A stretch of DNA of 64,000 bases from contig CAVRVO010000003.1 of the NCBI GenBank assembly GCA_963724625.1, positions 186,001 to 250,000 on the forward strand, written 5' to 3'. Made by a program: the position numbers and the translations under genes. Position 1 is the first letter of the stretch. Each line of letters begins with the position of its first letter. This DNA is from DATBVX01 sp963724625 (GTDB taxonomy: Bacteria > Pseudomonadota > Gammaproteobacteria > Steroidobacterales > Steroidobacteraceae). Positions 17,376-25,350 of the stretch are shown here, in pieces. The notes under the pieces are model-generated. The model did no database searches. It had not been told where the DNA came from and saw only the letters and a program-made list of their open reading frames with translations.

Positions 17376-18800
17376 ATGAAACGCGGCCTGTTGCTTCTCA
17401 GCATGCTCTGTATGCTCACCGCGCGCGCCGCTCATCCCGCGGCCACGCCGGTGCCCGTCGCACCCGCCGCGTCGCTCGTTGCGACCTTTGACTTCGAGGA
17501 ACTCGGCCCGATCACGGTGTACCAGCCGACCGGCACGCCGCGGGGCGTGGCGCTATTTATTTCGGGTGACGGCGGCTGGAATCGCGGCGTCATCGACATG
17601 GCGCGCGCGCTCGCCGGACGCGGCGCTTTGGTAGCCGGGGTCGACATTCGCCGGGTGATGAAGCTCGCTCCCGTGCGCGATCGGGGCTGCACTTATCCGG
17701 CAACGCAGTTCGAGCAGCTCGCACACACCCTGGAGGCGCGCTTCGCTCTGCCCCAGTATCACTACCCGATACTCGTGGGTTACAGCTCCGGCGCCACTCT
17801 CGCGTACGCGCTGCTGTTGCAGGCGCCGGTCGGAACCTTCGCGGGTGCGCTGAGTCTCGGGTTCGGGCCGGACCTGGAGACGCCGACCCCGTTGTGTGAG
17901 GAGAACCTGCTGCGCAGCGTGGTTCGCCATTCACCGCCTGCGGGCTTCGATATCCAGCCGGTGGCGAGTACGCCGGCACGCTGGATCGTATTGCAGGGGG
18001 ATCGAGACCAGGTGTGCGATCCGCAACGCAGCCACGATTTCGTGGCGCCGATCGGCAACGCGCAGCTCGTGATGCTGCCGAATGTCGGCCATGGATACTC
18101 GGTACCGAAGAACTGGATGCCGCAGTTCCTGGGCGCCTACGACTCGCTGATCGAGGCTGCCACTCCGCGTGAGGTGGCTTCGAGCGCCGAGCTCGGCAAT
18201 CTGCCGCTCGTGGAAGTGCCGGCCGCCGACAAGTCCGCTGGCAACAACATGGCAGTGATCCTGACTGGTGACGGTGGGTGGGCGGGGCTTGATCGCGGCC
18301 TCGCCTCGGACCTTGCCGGGCGGGGCATCCCGGTTGTCGGGCTCTCCACGCTGCAGTACTTCTGGAAAGCGCGCACTCCGGAAGAGACGGGTGCGGATCT
18401 CGACCGGGTGATCCGTTACTACCTGCAGCACTGGCACAAGACGCGCGCCCTCGTGATCGGCTACTCGATGGGTGCGGACGTCCTGCCGTTCGCGCTCAAC
18501 CGACTCAGCACCGATACGATCGGGCGTGTTGCGCTCGCTGCTGCTCTTGCACCAGGTACCGAAGCGCAGTTTGAATTTCACCTTACAGATTGGGTGGGGC
18601 GGCACCGTGCCGGCTTGCCGATCGTGCCCGAGGTGGAAAGGCTCAAGAGCCCCTTCATCTGCGTCTACGCCCACGATGATTCCAGTACGTTCTGTCCACG
18701 GCTCGACCGTGAACGCTTCAAAGTGATCGAGCTCCCCGGCGGACACCATTTCGAAGGTGACTACGCCCGACTCGCGGCGACCTTGCTGGCCCAGATATGA
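17376..18800 (+). CDS. acvB: AcvB/VirJ-family periplasmic hydrolase (lysyl-PG hydrolase type)
   Basis: This 474-residue exported protein has signal peptide MKRGLLLLSMLCMLTARAA and two alpha/beta-hydrolase modules. Each opens with a similar motif: LFISGDGGWNRGVIDMARAL near residue 65 and VILTGDGGWAGLDRGLASDL near residue 290. Nucleophile-like elbows are VGYSSGATLAYA and IGYSMGADVLPF, and the late histidine is in LPGGHHFEGDY. Agrobacterium AcvB is a periplasmic hydrolase of lysyl-phosphatidylglycerol encoded beside the synthase LpiA. The same pairing here supports that role strongly. The start at 17376 opens the signal peptide four bases after mprF ends. Confidence 0.88.
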   Translation: MKRGLLLLSMLCMLTARAAHPAATPVPVAPAASLVATFDFEELGPITVYQPTGTPRGVALFISGDGGWNRGVIDMARALAGRGALVAGVDIRRVMKLAPVRDRGCTYPATQFEQLAHTLEARFALPQYHYPILVGYSSGATLAYALLLQAPVGTFAGALSLGFGPDLETPTPLCEENLLRSVVRHSPPAGFDIQPVASTPARWIVLQGDRDQVCDPQRSHDFVAPIGNAQLVMLPNVGHGYSVPKNWMPQFLGAYDSLIEAATPREVASSAELGNLPLVEVPAADKSAGNNMAVILTGDGGWAGLDRGLASDLAGRGIPVVGLSTLQYFWKARTPEETGADLDRVIRYYLQHWHKTRALVIGYSMGADVLPFALNRLSTDTIGRVALAAALAPGTEAQFEFHLTDWVGRHRAGLPIVPEVERLKSPFICVYAHDDSSTFCPRLDRERFKVIELPGGHHFEGDYARLAATLLAQI

Positions 18801-18804
18801 CCGT

Positions 18805-18819
18805 TGGGGAGTCTCCCCC
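18805..18819 (+). terminator. Short GC hairpin after acvB
   Basis: GGGGA-GTC-TCCCC forms a perfect five-pair stem just after the acvB stop codon and before the response regulator. There is no clear U-tract, so termination here would be weak or factor-dependent. Confidence 0.3.
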
Positions 18820-18847
18820 GACACTCATTGCGAGCTAGACTCTGCAC

Positions 18848-19534
18848 ATGCGGATATTAGTGGTCGAAGACGATCGCGAAGTGGCGCGCTTCATCGAGCG
18901 GGGCCTGAAGGAAGCGGGCCACACCGTGGATCTGGCGAACGACGGCCGCGATGGGCTATTTCTCGCCATGAGCGAGCCCTACCAGGCAGTAGTCCTCGAT
19001 CGCATGCTCCCGCACGTCGATGGCCTCGCAATCCTGCGAGCCCTGCGCGGCTCCAGCATCGACACCCCGGTGCTGATCCTGAGCGCGCTCGGCGATGTCG
19101 ATGATCGGGTCGCCGGCCTGCGCGCGGGCGGGGACGATTATCTCGTCAAGCCGTTCGCGGTGAGCGAGCTCATCGCGCGACTCGAGGTCCTGCAACGTCG
19201 GGTCTCGGCGAACATCGCGGGTCCCATCACCGTACTGCGTGTCGCGGATCTCGAGATGGACCTGCTGAAGCGCAGCGTGAAACGCGCCGGCACCAAGGTG
19301 GATCTCCAACCCAAGGAATTCCAGCTCCTCGAGTTCCTGATGCGCCATGCGGACCAGGTGGTCACGCGCACGATGCTGCTCGAGGGCGTGTGGGACTATC
19401 ACTTCGATCCGCGCACCAACGTGATCGATGTGCACATTTCGAACCTGCGCGCCAAGATCGATCGCGGGGTCACGCAGCCACTGCTGCATACCATCCGCGG
19501 CTCGGGATACCGACTTGGCCTGGCGTCGGATTAG
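18848..19534 (+). CDS. OmpR-family two-component response regulator
   Basis: This 228-residue regulator has an N-terminal receiver domain with acidic pocket VVEDD (7-9), phosphoacceptor Asp51 in VVLDRMLP, Ser/Thr switch at LILSAL and Lys101 in DDYLVKPF. The C-terminal winged helix (130-225) has KEFQLLEFLMRHADQVVTR and VDVHISNLRAKID, the OmpR/PhoB recognition pattern. It activates or represses transcription after phosphorylation by the kinase encoded next, whose frame begins inside its last codons. Position downstream of mprF-acvB suggests a link to envelope stress, which is inference. Confidence 0.92.
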   Translation: MRILVVEDDREVARFIERGLKEAGHTVDLANDGRDGLFLAMSEPYQAVVLDRMLPHVDGLAILRALRGSSIDTPVLILSALGDVDDRVAGLRAGGDDYLVKPFAVSELIARLEVLQRRVSANIAGPITVLRVADLEMDLLKRSVKRAGTKVDLQPKEFQLLEFLMRHADQVVTRTMLLEGVWDYHFDPRTNVIDVHISNLRAKIDRGVTQPLLHTIRGSGYRLGLASD

Positions 19535-20855
19535 AAGCCCGGTTTATCTGCTCACGTGGTGTCTGCCGTTGGCCGCGGCGGCGGTGCTGGCACTTGCTTT
19601 GTGGCCGGTGTACCGCGAATCCGTCGACGATCTCGACAAGCAGGTGCGCGAGGCGATTGCCGAAGAGATCCAGGGGCTCGACGAGCACTACCACGAAAAG
19701 GGTGTTGAAGCCCTCGTCGAAACGATCGAGCTGCGCGTGCGCGCGCCGGCAGATCCGGATGCCGTCTATCTCCTCACCGATGCGGACGGCAAGGTGCTTG
19801 CGGGCAACCTCAAGTCCTGGCCCATCGGAGTGCCTCAACGTGAGCACCCCTGGTTCAGCGTGCCGCAACCCGATGGCCTGGAGCTCGAAGGCCGTGTGTT
19901 CGAGCTCTATGACGACCGCGTGCTGCTGGTCGGCAGACGTTCGCCGCTGCGCCGGATCGATCAGCACCTCCGGGCCCAGCTGTGGAGCGCGACAATTCTT
20001 GGCCTGATCGCCTGTGGTGCCATCGGCACCGTCGCGATCCTGCTGTTCCGCTGGCGCATCTCGAAGATGGCTGCACGCGTCGATGCGATCGAAAGTGGCG
20101 ATTTGACCCAGCGTCTGCCACTGAGTGGTACGGGTGATGAGCTCGATCAGCTCGCGCGCCGTTTCAATTCCGCGTTCGATCGCATTGCGACGCTCGTCGA
20201 CGGTACGCGTCACATCAGCAGCGCAATTGCTCATGACATGCGCCGACCGGTGGCGAGCCTGCGCAACGAACTCGACGAGCTGAGCCGTGATTCGCGCCTC
20301 GATGCGGCGAGCCGCGAGCGCGTCAACCAGGCGATTGAGCGCATCGATGAGATGCTCGCGACCTTCTCCGCCCTGCTGCGGCTCGCGCGGATCGAGGCAG
20401 GCAGTTTCGGGCCGCGTCACGACAGCGTTGACCTGTGCGCCCTGTCGCAGGACGCCGTCGACTTGTACGAAGCCGTGGCGGTCGAACGGGGCATGCACAT
20501 CGTGGCGCAACTGCGACCAGCCGTGGTGACAGGTGACCGGGATCTGCTGTTCCAGGTCGCGCAGAACCTGCTCGAAAATGCCGTGCGACATGGTAGCGGC
20601 CAGATCGATGTCGACCTGCACACGAACACCGGCGCGAGCCTCATCGTGCGCGATCACGGCCCCGGCGTCCCACCAGATGCTCTGCCGCATCTCTTCGAGC
20701 GCTTCTATCGCGTGGATATGGCTCGCACCAGCAGTGGTTTCGGTATTGGTCTGGCGCTGGTGAAGGCTATTGTGGAACTGCACGGGGGGCGCGTGAGAGC
20801 GCGCAATGCTGAACCGGGCCTGGCGATCGAGGTCGAATTGCCGCGTAGCGCCTGA
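19515..20855 (+). CDS. Sensor histidine kinase (HAMP, HisKA, HATPase)
   Basis: This inner-membrane sensor kinase has about 446 residues. TM1 lies near residues 10-30, a periplasmic loop of about 120 residues follows, and TM2 is near 155-180. A HAMP linker follows (RISKMAARVDAIESGDLTQR). The HisKA box is SSAIAHDMRRPVASL (phospho-His). The ATPase has N-box QNLLENAVRHG, G1 DHGPGVPPDAL and G2 GFGIGLALVKA. No ATG fits. A TTG at 19515 inside the response-regulator gene gives LAWRRIRSPVYLLTW just before TM1 and is the best start, implying translational coupling. The periplasmic ligand is unknown. Confidence 0.9.
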   Translation: MAWRRIRSPVYLLTWCLPLAAAAVLALALWPVYRESVDDLDKQVREAIAEEIQGLDEHYHEKGVEALVETIELRVRAPADPDAVYLLTDADGKVLAGNLKSWPIGVPQREHPWFSVPQPDGLELEGRVFELYDDRVLLVGRRSPLRRIDQHLRAQLWSATILGLIACGAIGTVAILLFRWRISKMAARVDAIESGDLTQRLPLSGTGDELDQLARRFNSAFDRIATLVDGTRHISSAIAHDMRRPVASLRNELDELSRDSRLDAASRERVNQAIERIDEMLATFSALLRLARIEAGSFGPRHDSVDLCALSQDAVDLYEAVAVERGMHIVAQLRPAVVTGDRDLLFQVAQNLLENAVRHGSGQIDVDLHTNTGASLIVRDHGPGVPPDALPHLFERFYRVDMARTSSGFGIGLALVKAIVELHGGRVRARNAEPGLAIEVELPRSA

Positions 20856-20915
20856 CATACTGTTGGGCGGGCAACAATGACATACTCCCGCGCTTCGCAG
20901 TGGCGCCCGTTTCGC

Positions 20916-22013
20916 ATGAAGTTTCTTCGTACCTTCTCCTTCCCGATGCTCACAGCGCTCCTGCCCGGCCTCGTATGCGCCCTGGCTGGTTGCTCGGGTG
21001 ACAAATCCAATGCGATGAACAACGCGGCTGCCTTCGCCGGCGGTCCGGACGCAGCCATCGGTGTCGTGACAGACGCGGCGCGACAGGAGGAATTCGCCTA
21101 CGAGGTCGAAGCGCTCGGCACTGCTCACGCCAATGAAGCGGTCGAGATCACCGCCAAGGTTTCCAACCTGGTCACGGCGATTCGTTTCCGCGAAGGCGAG
21201 CAGGTGCGCCGGGGCGACGTGCTGGTGGAACTCGATAGCGTGCAGGCGGGCGCCGACCTTGCAGCCGCGCGCGCAGCGCTAAGTGAAACCCGCAGCCAGT
21301 ACAAGCGCAGCCAGGAGTTGTACGCGACCCAGGCACTGTCGCAATCGCAGCTCGATCAGCTCGAGGCGACACTGCTCGCAAACCAGGCGCGTGTGACGGG
21401 TTCGGAGTCCAAGCTCTCGGATACCGTGATTCGTGCGCCGTTCGATGGGCGCACCGGCTTGAGACGCGTCAGCGTCGGCAGCCTCATCAGTCCCGGAACC
21501 CTGATCACGACCCTGGACGACACGCGGATCATCAAGCTCGACTTCTCGGTGCCCGAGACCTTCATCGCCAGCATCAAGGAAGGCTTGCCGCTCACGGCGC
21601 GCAGCATCGCGTTTCCGAATCGCGACTTCAAAGGAACGATCGTCAGCATCGACTCACGTCTCGATCCGACGACGCGCGCCATCACGGTGCGCGCGGAATT
21701 ACCCAACCCCGAGGGCCTGCTCAAGCCCGGCATGTTCATGAACGTTCGCCTGCAGGAGGAGCGGGGGCAGGTGTTGATGATTCCCGAGCAGGCGCTCGTG
21801 CCTGAGGAGGGGCGCCAGTTCGTGTTCCTGGTGAGCGATGAGCACGCGCACAAACGCGAGGTGAGCATCGGTCGGCGCAAGCCCGGGAAGGTGGAAATCA
21901 TTTCGGGGCTCGTCGCCGGCGATCAGATTGTTGTCGAGGGCACCCAGAAGGTCCGCGACGGCGCACGTGTGCGCGATGTACGCGAGCAGCTCGAGACGGC
22001 CAGCAGCGACTGA
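20916..22013 (+). CDS. RND efflux membrane-fusion protein (HlyD/AcrA type), lipoprotein
   Basis: This 365-residue periplasmic adaptor has a lipoprotein signal (lipobox LAGC). A lipoyl/barrel-sandwich domain (VEITAKVSNLVTAIRFREG) is split by a coiled-coil hairpin (SETRSQYKRSQELYATQALS). A beta-barrel (LDFSVPETFIASIKEGLPL) and a membrane-proximal domain follow. Such adaptors bridge an inner-membrane pump to an outer-membrane channel. The next gene is a carboxypeptidase, so the RND pump is missing here and must be elsewhere if it exists. The start at 20916 opens the signal peptide; an ATG at 20877 would add 13 residues. It follows the kinase closely and may be its target. Confidence 0.85.
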   Translation: MKFLRTFSFPMLTALLPGLVCALAGCSGDKSNAMNNAAAFAGGPDAAIGVVTDAARQEEFAYEVEALGTAHANEAVEITAKVSNLVTAIRFREGEQVRRGDVLVELDSVQAGADLAAARAALSETRSQYKRSQELYATQALSQSQLDQLEATLLANQARVTGSESKLSDTVIRAPFDGRTGLRRVSVGSLISPGTLITTLDDTRIIKLDFSVPETFIASIKEGLPLTARSIAFPNRDFKGTIVSIDSRLDPTTRAITVRAELPNPEGLLKPGMFMNVRLQEERGQVLMIPEQALVPEEGRQFVFLVSDEHAHKREVSIGRRKPGKVEIISGLVAGDQIVVEGTQKVRDGARVRDVREQLETASSD

Positions 22014-22207
22014 TTCTGGTCTCCTGTCAATCGCTTAAGGTTCCTTTAACTCGTTGTTTTATCTGCTTCTAGCGCCTGCACAGCCCGATCCGACGGGCCC
22101 TGTCTGGTAAACTGCCGCGCCTTCCGCCCCCAAGGCTTCTGGCGCTTCTCTCGGCCGATCAATGCCTGACCCGTGCGCCCCCAATAATGCTGAAGGCGAG
22201 ATGAGTC

Positions 22208-23710
22208 ATGGCTGCATCACCGTATCAGCAATTGGAACAGGAATTCCGGCGCCTGCACGCCTTCCGCGGGGCGTTGTCGCTGTTGCGCTGGGACGCGGCG
22301 GTGATGATGCCGCGCGGAAGTGCCGATGTTCGGGGCGAGCAACTGGCCGCGCTCGAAACTGAATACCACGCGCTCCTGACGGCTCCCCGAGTGACGCGTC
22401 TCCTTGATCGCGCGCAGGCGAACTCACAGGGGCTCGAGGACTGGCAGCTCGCCAACTTGCGCGAGATGCGCCGCCAGCGCGATCACGCGATCGCCACGCC
22501 GACGACCTTGATCTCGCGCCTGGCGCGAGCGACCTCACGCGCGGAAGCGCAGTGGATAGAGGCGCGACAGAAGAACGATTTTTCAGTGTTTGCGCCTCAC
22601 CTCGAGGAAGTTGTCGCGCTGGTGCGCGACAAGGCGGCGCTGCTCGGGCAGGCCCTCAACCTGCAGCCCTACGATGCACTCGTTGATGAGTTCACTTCAG
22701 GCATCACGACGCAGGATATCGATACGCTGTTCAAAGCGCTGTCGCGCAAACTGCCGTCGCTGATCAACGAGACCATCGAGCTGCAGGCGAAAAACCCCGC
22801 GCTGCCACTCAATGGCAAATTCACGGCGTCGAAGCAGCGCCAGCTGGTGGTCGATGTCATGAAGGCGCTCGGCTTTCCATTCGATCGCGGTCGGCTCGAT
22901 GAGAGCGAGCATCCGTTCACGGAAGGCGTGCCTGGAGACATTCGCGTCACCACGCGTTTCGACCCCAACGATCCGTTCAATGGCCTGCTCGGCGCGCTGC
23001 ACGAGAGCGGTCATGCCATGTACGACCTCGGCCTGCCACTGGACTGGCGCGACCAGCCGGTCGGGCGCGACCGGGGAATGGCGCTGGAGGAGAGCCAGTC
23101 GCTGCTCCTGGAAATGATCGTCGGGCGCAGCCGTCCGTTCGTGCGGTACCTGAAGCCGTTGCTGGAGAAGCATTACGGCGTCAGTGGCACCGAGTGGGAT
23201 ACCGACAATCTCTACCGGCACCTCAATCGCGTGCGCCGTAGCCTGATTCGTGTCGATGCGGATGAGCTTACTTATCCGCTGCACATCATGCTGCGCTATG
23301 ACCTCGAGAAGAAAATTCTCGGCGGTGATCTAGCGATTCGTGACATTCCGGAAGCCTGGAATGCCTACATGGAACAACGGCTGTCAATCCGGCCGCAGAA
23401 TGACGTCGAGGGATGTCTGCAGGACATTCACTGGGCGGTGGGATCGTTCGGTTATTTCCCCTCGTACGCTCTCGGCGCGATCATCGCGGCGCAGTTCTGG
23501 GATAGCCTTCATGCCCAGCGCCCTGGGATCGACGAGGAAATCGCCAGCGGAAATTTCGGCGGCCTGTTTGAATGGCTGCGCGACAACGTGCACAGCTTGG
23601 GCGCCAAAGTCTCGATCCAGGACCTGATGAAGAGTGCGAGTGGCAAGCCATTGTCGGCCGCTGCATCGCTCAGGTATCTCGAGACCAAGTACCTGGAAGC
23701 TCCGACATGA
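22208..23710 (+). CDS. M32 metallocarboxypeptidase (carboxypeptidase Taq family)
   Basis: This 500-residue cytoplasmic carboxypeptidase carries the zinc motif HESGH at residues 265-269 (GALHESGHAMYDLG). Other M32 signatures include TRFDPNDPFN before the zinc site, the glutamate-rich stretch ALEESQSLLLEMIVGRS, and LSIRPQNDVEGCLQDIHWAVGSFGYFPSYALG near the end. It trims amino acids from peptide C-termini. The family is normally about 500 residues, so it is complete. A 194-bp gap before it probably holds its own promoter. Its stop overlaps the start of the next gene as ATGA. Confidence 0.92.
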   Translation: MAASPYQQLEQEFRRLHAFRGALSLLRWDAAVMMPRGSADVRGEQLAALETEYHALLTAPRVTRLLDRAQANSQGLEDWQLANLREMRRQRDHAIATPTTLISRLARATSRAEAQWIEARQKNDFSVFAPHLEEVVALVRDKAALLGQALNLQPYDALVDEFTSGITTQDIDTLFKALSRKLPSLINETIELQAKNPALPLNGKFTASKQRQLVVDVMKALGFPFDRGRLDESEHPFTEGVPGDIRVTTRFDPNDPFNGLLGALHESGHAMYDLGLPLDWRDQPVGRDRGMALEESQSLLLEMIVGRSRPFVRYLKPLLEKHYGVSGTEWDTDNLYRHLNRVRRSLIRVDADELTYPLHIMLRYDLEKKILGGDLAIRDIPEAWNAYMEQRLSIRPQNDVEGCLQDIHWAVGSFGYFPSYALGAIIAAQFWDSLHAQRPGIDEEIASGNFGGLFEWLRDNVHSLGAKVSIQDLMKSASGKPLSAAASLRYLETKYLEAPT

Positions 23711-24507
23711 GGCCCGTCTTGTTCTCAGCGTCGCGCCTGAGCTGGATGCTCCTCATCGCGGTGCCTTCGGTTGCAGCCGCCCACGACTGCTGGCTCCAGG
23801 CTGACGAGTACCAGCTCTCAGCCGGCGCCAAGCTGGTCGCGCATCTCAACATAGGTGAGGCAATGAAGCCGGAGGAGGAGAAGGCTTACGAGAAAGAGCA
23901 CACCGAGCGTTTTGAGCTGCGCCTGCCCAACGACGTGCGCGACCTCTTGGCAGCAGCCAGCGAAGGGGCCAAGCCGGTGTTCGCCGACGCACTGCCTGGA
24001 ACGGGCGCGTTCCTGGTGACGATGGTGCGCGGCTCGCCAGTTGTTGAGCTCGACCCGGTGAAGTTCGATGCGGAACTCGCCCACGAGGGCATTGCGCTGG
24101 CACACGGGCGTCCAATCGAGCGTGTGCGGTCGTGGTGCTTCCTCAAGTTGCTGGGTCGCTCGGGCGAGGACACGGAGACCGATCTGAATCACCGCTTTAC
24201 CGGCATGCAATATGAGATCGTGCTGCTGCAGAACCCGTTCACGATGCACGCGGGGGACGAGCAGATCGTGCAGCTTCTCTTCGAGACCAAACCACTGGCC
24301 AATGCGACGGTAAGCGCACTGCATCGCTCACCGGACGGCGCGCTGGTCGAGTTGCAGGGCGTGACCGATACGAGGGGCGTCGCGAGATTCACGCTCACTC
24401 AGCCCGGAGTCTGGTTGGTCCGCAGCGTGCACCTGCGTGCGTGCAAGGGTTGCAAGGACGCGGACTGGGAAGGCTTTCGCGCCTCGTACACCTTTGCCCT
24501 GGAATGA
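23707..24507 (+). CDS. Exported DUF4198 (NikM-like) protein
   Basis: This 266-residue exported protein has a signal peptide (SWMLLIAVPSVAAAHDCWLQ). The start of the mature chain, AHDCWLQADEYQLSAGAKL, is the usual DUF4198 opening, where an N-terminal His-Asp/His pattern may bind metal. The later part (NPFTMHAGDEQIVQLLFETK) is an Ig-like fold found in the same family. Some DUF4198 proteins accompany nickel or cobalt uptake, but no transporter is adjacent, so the role is unknown. The start at 23707 overlaps the upstream stop, and its own stop overlaps ttcA, making a coupled three-gene unit. Confidence 0.78.
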   Translation: MRPVLFSASRLSWMLLIAVPSVAAAHDCWLQADEYQLSAGAKLVAHLNIGEAMKPEEEKAYEKEHTERFELRLPNDVRDLLAAASEGAKPVFADALPGTGAFLVTMVRGSPVVELDPVKFDAELAHEGIALAHGRPIERVRSWCFLKLLGRSGEDTETDLNHRFTGMQYEIVLLQNPFTMHAGDEQIVQLLFETKPLANATVSALHRSPDGALVELQGVTDTRGVARFTLTQPGVWLVRSVHLRACKGCKDADWEGFRASYTFALE

Positions 24508-25343
24508 CGACGCTGAGTGCCACCATGGACATGAAGAGCGCGCTGCCGGCGACTAATCTTTCCAACACCACGCGACGCTTGCAGGCGCGCCTGCGTGGCC
24601 TGGTGGGCAAAGCCATCGAGGACTACGCCATGATCGCCGCGGGCGATCGCGTCATGGTTTGTCTTTCCGGCGGCAAGGATTCCTACACGCTCCTCGATCT
24701 GCTGCTGAGCCTGCAACGCAGCGCACCGGTGCGCTTCGAGCTCATCGCAGTGAATCTCGATCAGAAGCAGCCGGGCTTTCCCGCACACGTGCTGCCCGAA
24801 TACCTGACGGCGCTCGGCGTGCCCTTCCACATCATCGAGCAGGACACCTACCGCGTTGTGAAGCGCGTGGTGCCGGAAGGCAAGACGATGTGTGGGCTGT
24901 GCTCGCGTCTGAGGCGCGGAGCGCTCTACCGTTATGCACGGGAGCAGGGCATCACCAAGATCGCGCTCGGCCATCATCGCGATGACCTCATCGAGACGCT
25001 GTTCCTCAATATGTTCTTCGGCGGCAAGCTCAAGTCGATGCCACCGAAGCTGCGCTCCGAGGACGGTCATCACATCGTGATCCGTCCACTCGCCTACGTC
25101 GCGGAGCGCGACATCGAACGCTACGCGCGTGCCCGCGAATTTCCGATCATCCCGTGCAACCTGTGCGGATCGCAGCAGCACCTGCAGCGCGTCGCGATCA
25201 AGAAAATGCTCGCGGATTGGGAGAAGGAATATCCCGGACGGCTCGAAGCGATCGGCAGCGCACTGCGCAATGTCGTGAGCTCACACCTCGCCGATCCGCA
25301 CGCCTTCGATTTCTCTCACCTCGCGCCCGAGCGGCGCGAATAG
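24504..25343 (+). CDS. ttcA: tRNA 2-thiocytidine(32) synthetase
   Basis: This 279-residue ATP- and Fe-S-dependent enzyme thiolates cytidine 32 of certain tRNAs. The PP-loop is CLSGGKDSYTLLD (55-60 for SGGKDS). The cysteine pair CGLCSRLRRGALYRYA binds the cluster together with CNLCGSQQHLQR. GHHRDDLIETLFLNMFFGG is the conserved TtcA/TilS-like segment. The ATG at 24504 overlaps the upstream stop as ATGA; a second ATG at 24525 would also give a full enzyme. It is the last gene of the carboxypeptidase unit. Confidence is high because all motifs are intact. Confidence 0.93.
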   Translation: MTTLSATMDMKSALPATNLSNTTRRLQARLRGLVGKAIEDYAMIAAGDRVMVCLSGGKDSYTLLDLLLSLQRSAPVRFELIAVNLDQKQPGFPAHVLPEYLTALGVPFHIIEQDTYRVVKRVVPEGKTMCGLCSRLRRGALYRYAREQGITKIALGHHRDDLIETLFLNMFFGGKLKSMPPKLRSEDGHHIVIRPLAYVAERDIERYARAREFPIIPCNLCGSQQHLQRVAIKKMLADWEKEYPGRLEAIGSALRNVVSSHLADPHAFDFSHLAPERRE

Positions 25344-25350
25344 GATCCGC

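Noticed and set aside
15872..17419. 515-codon open frame opposite mprF
   Set aside because: A shadow of mprF's frame, with no recognisable protein pattern; mprF is intact on the other strand.
19470..21128. 552-codon open frame opposite the sensor kinase
   Set aside because: It runs antisense across several real genes and has no domain pattern.
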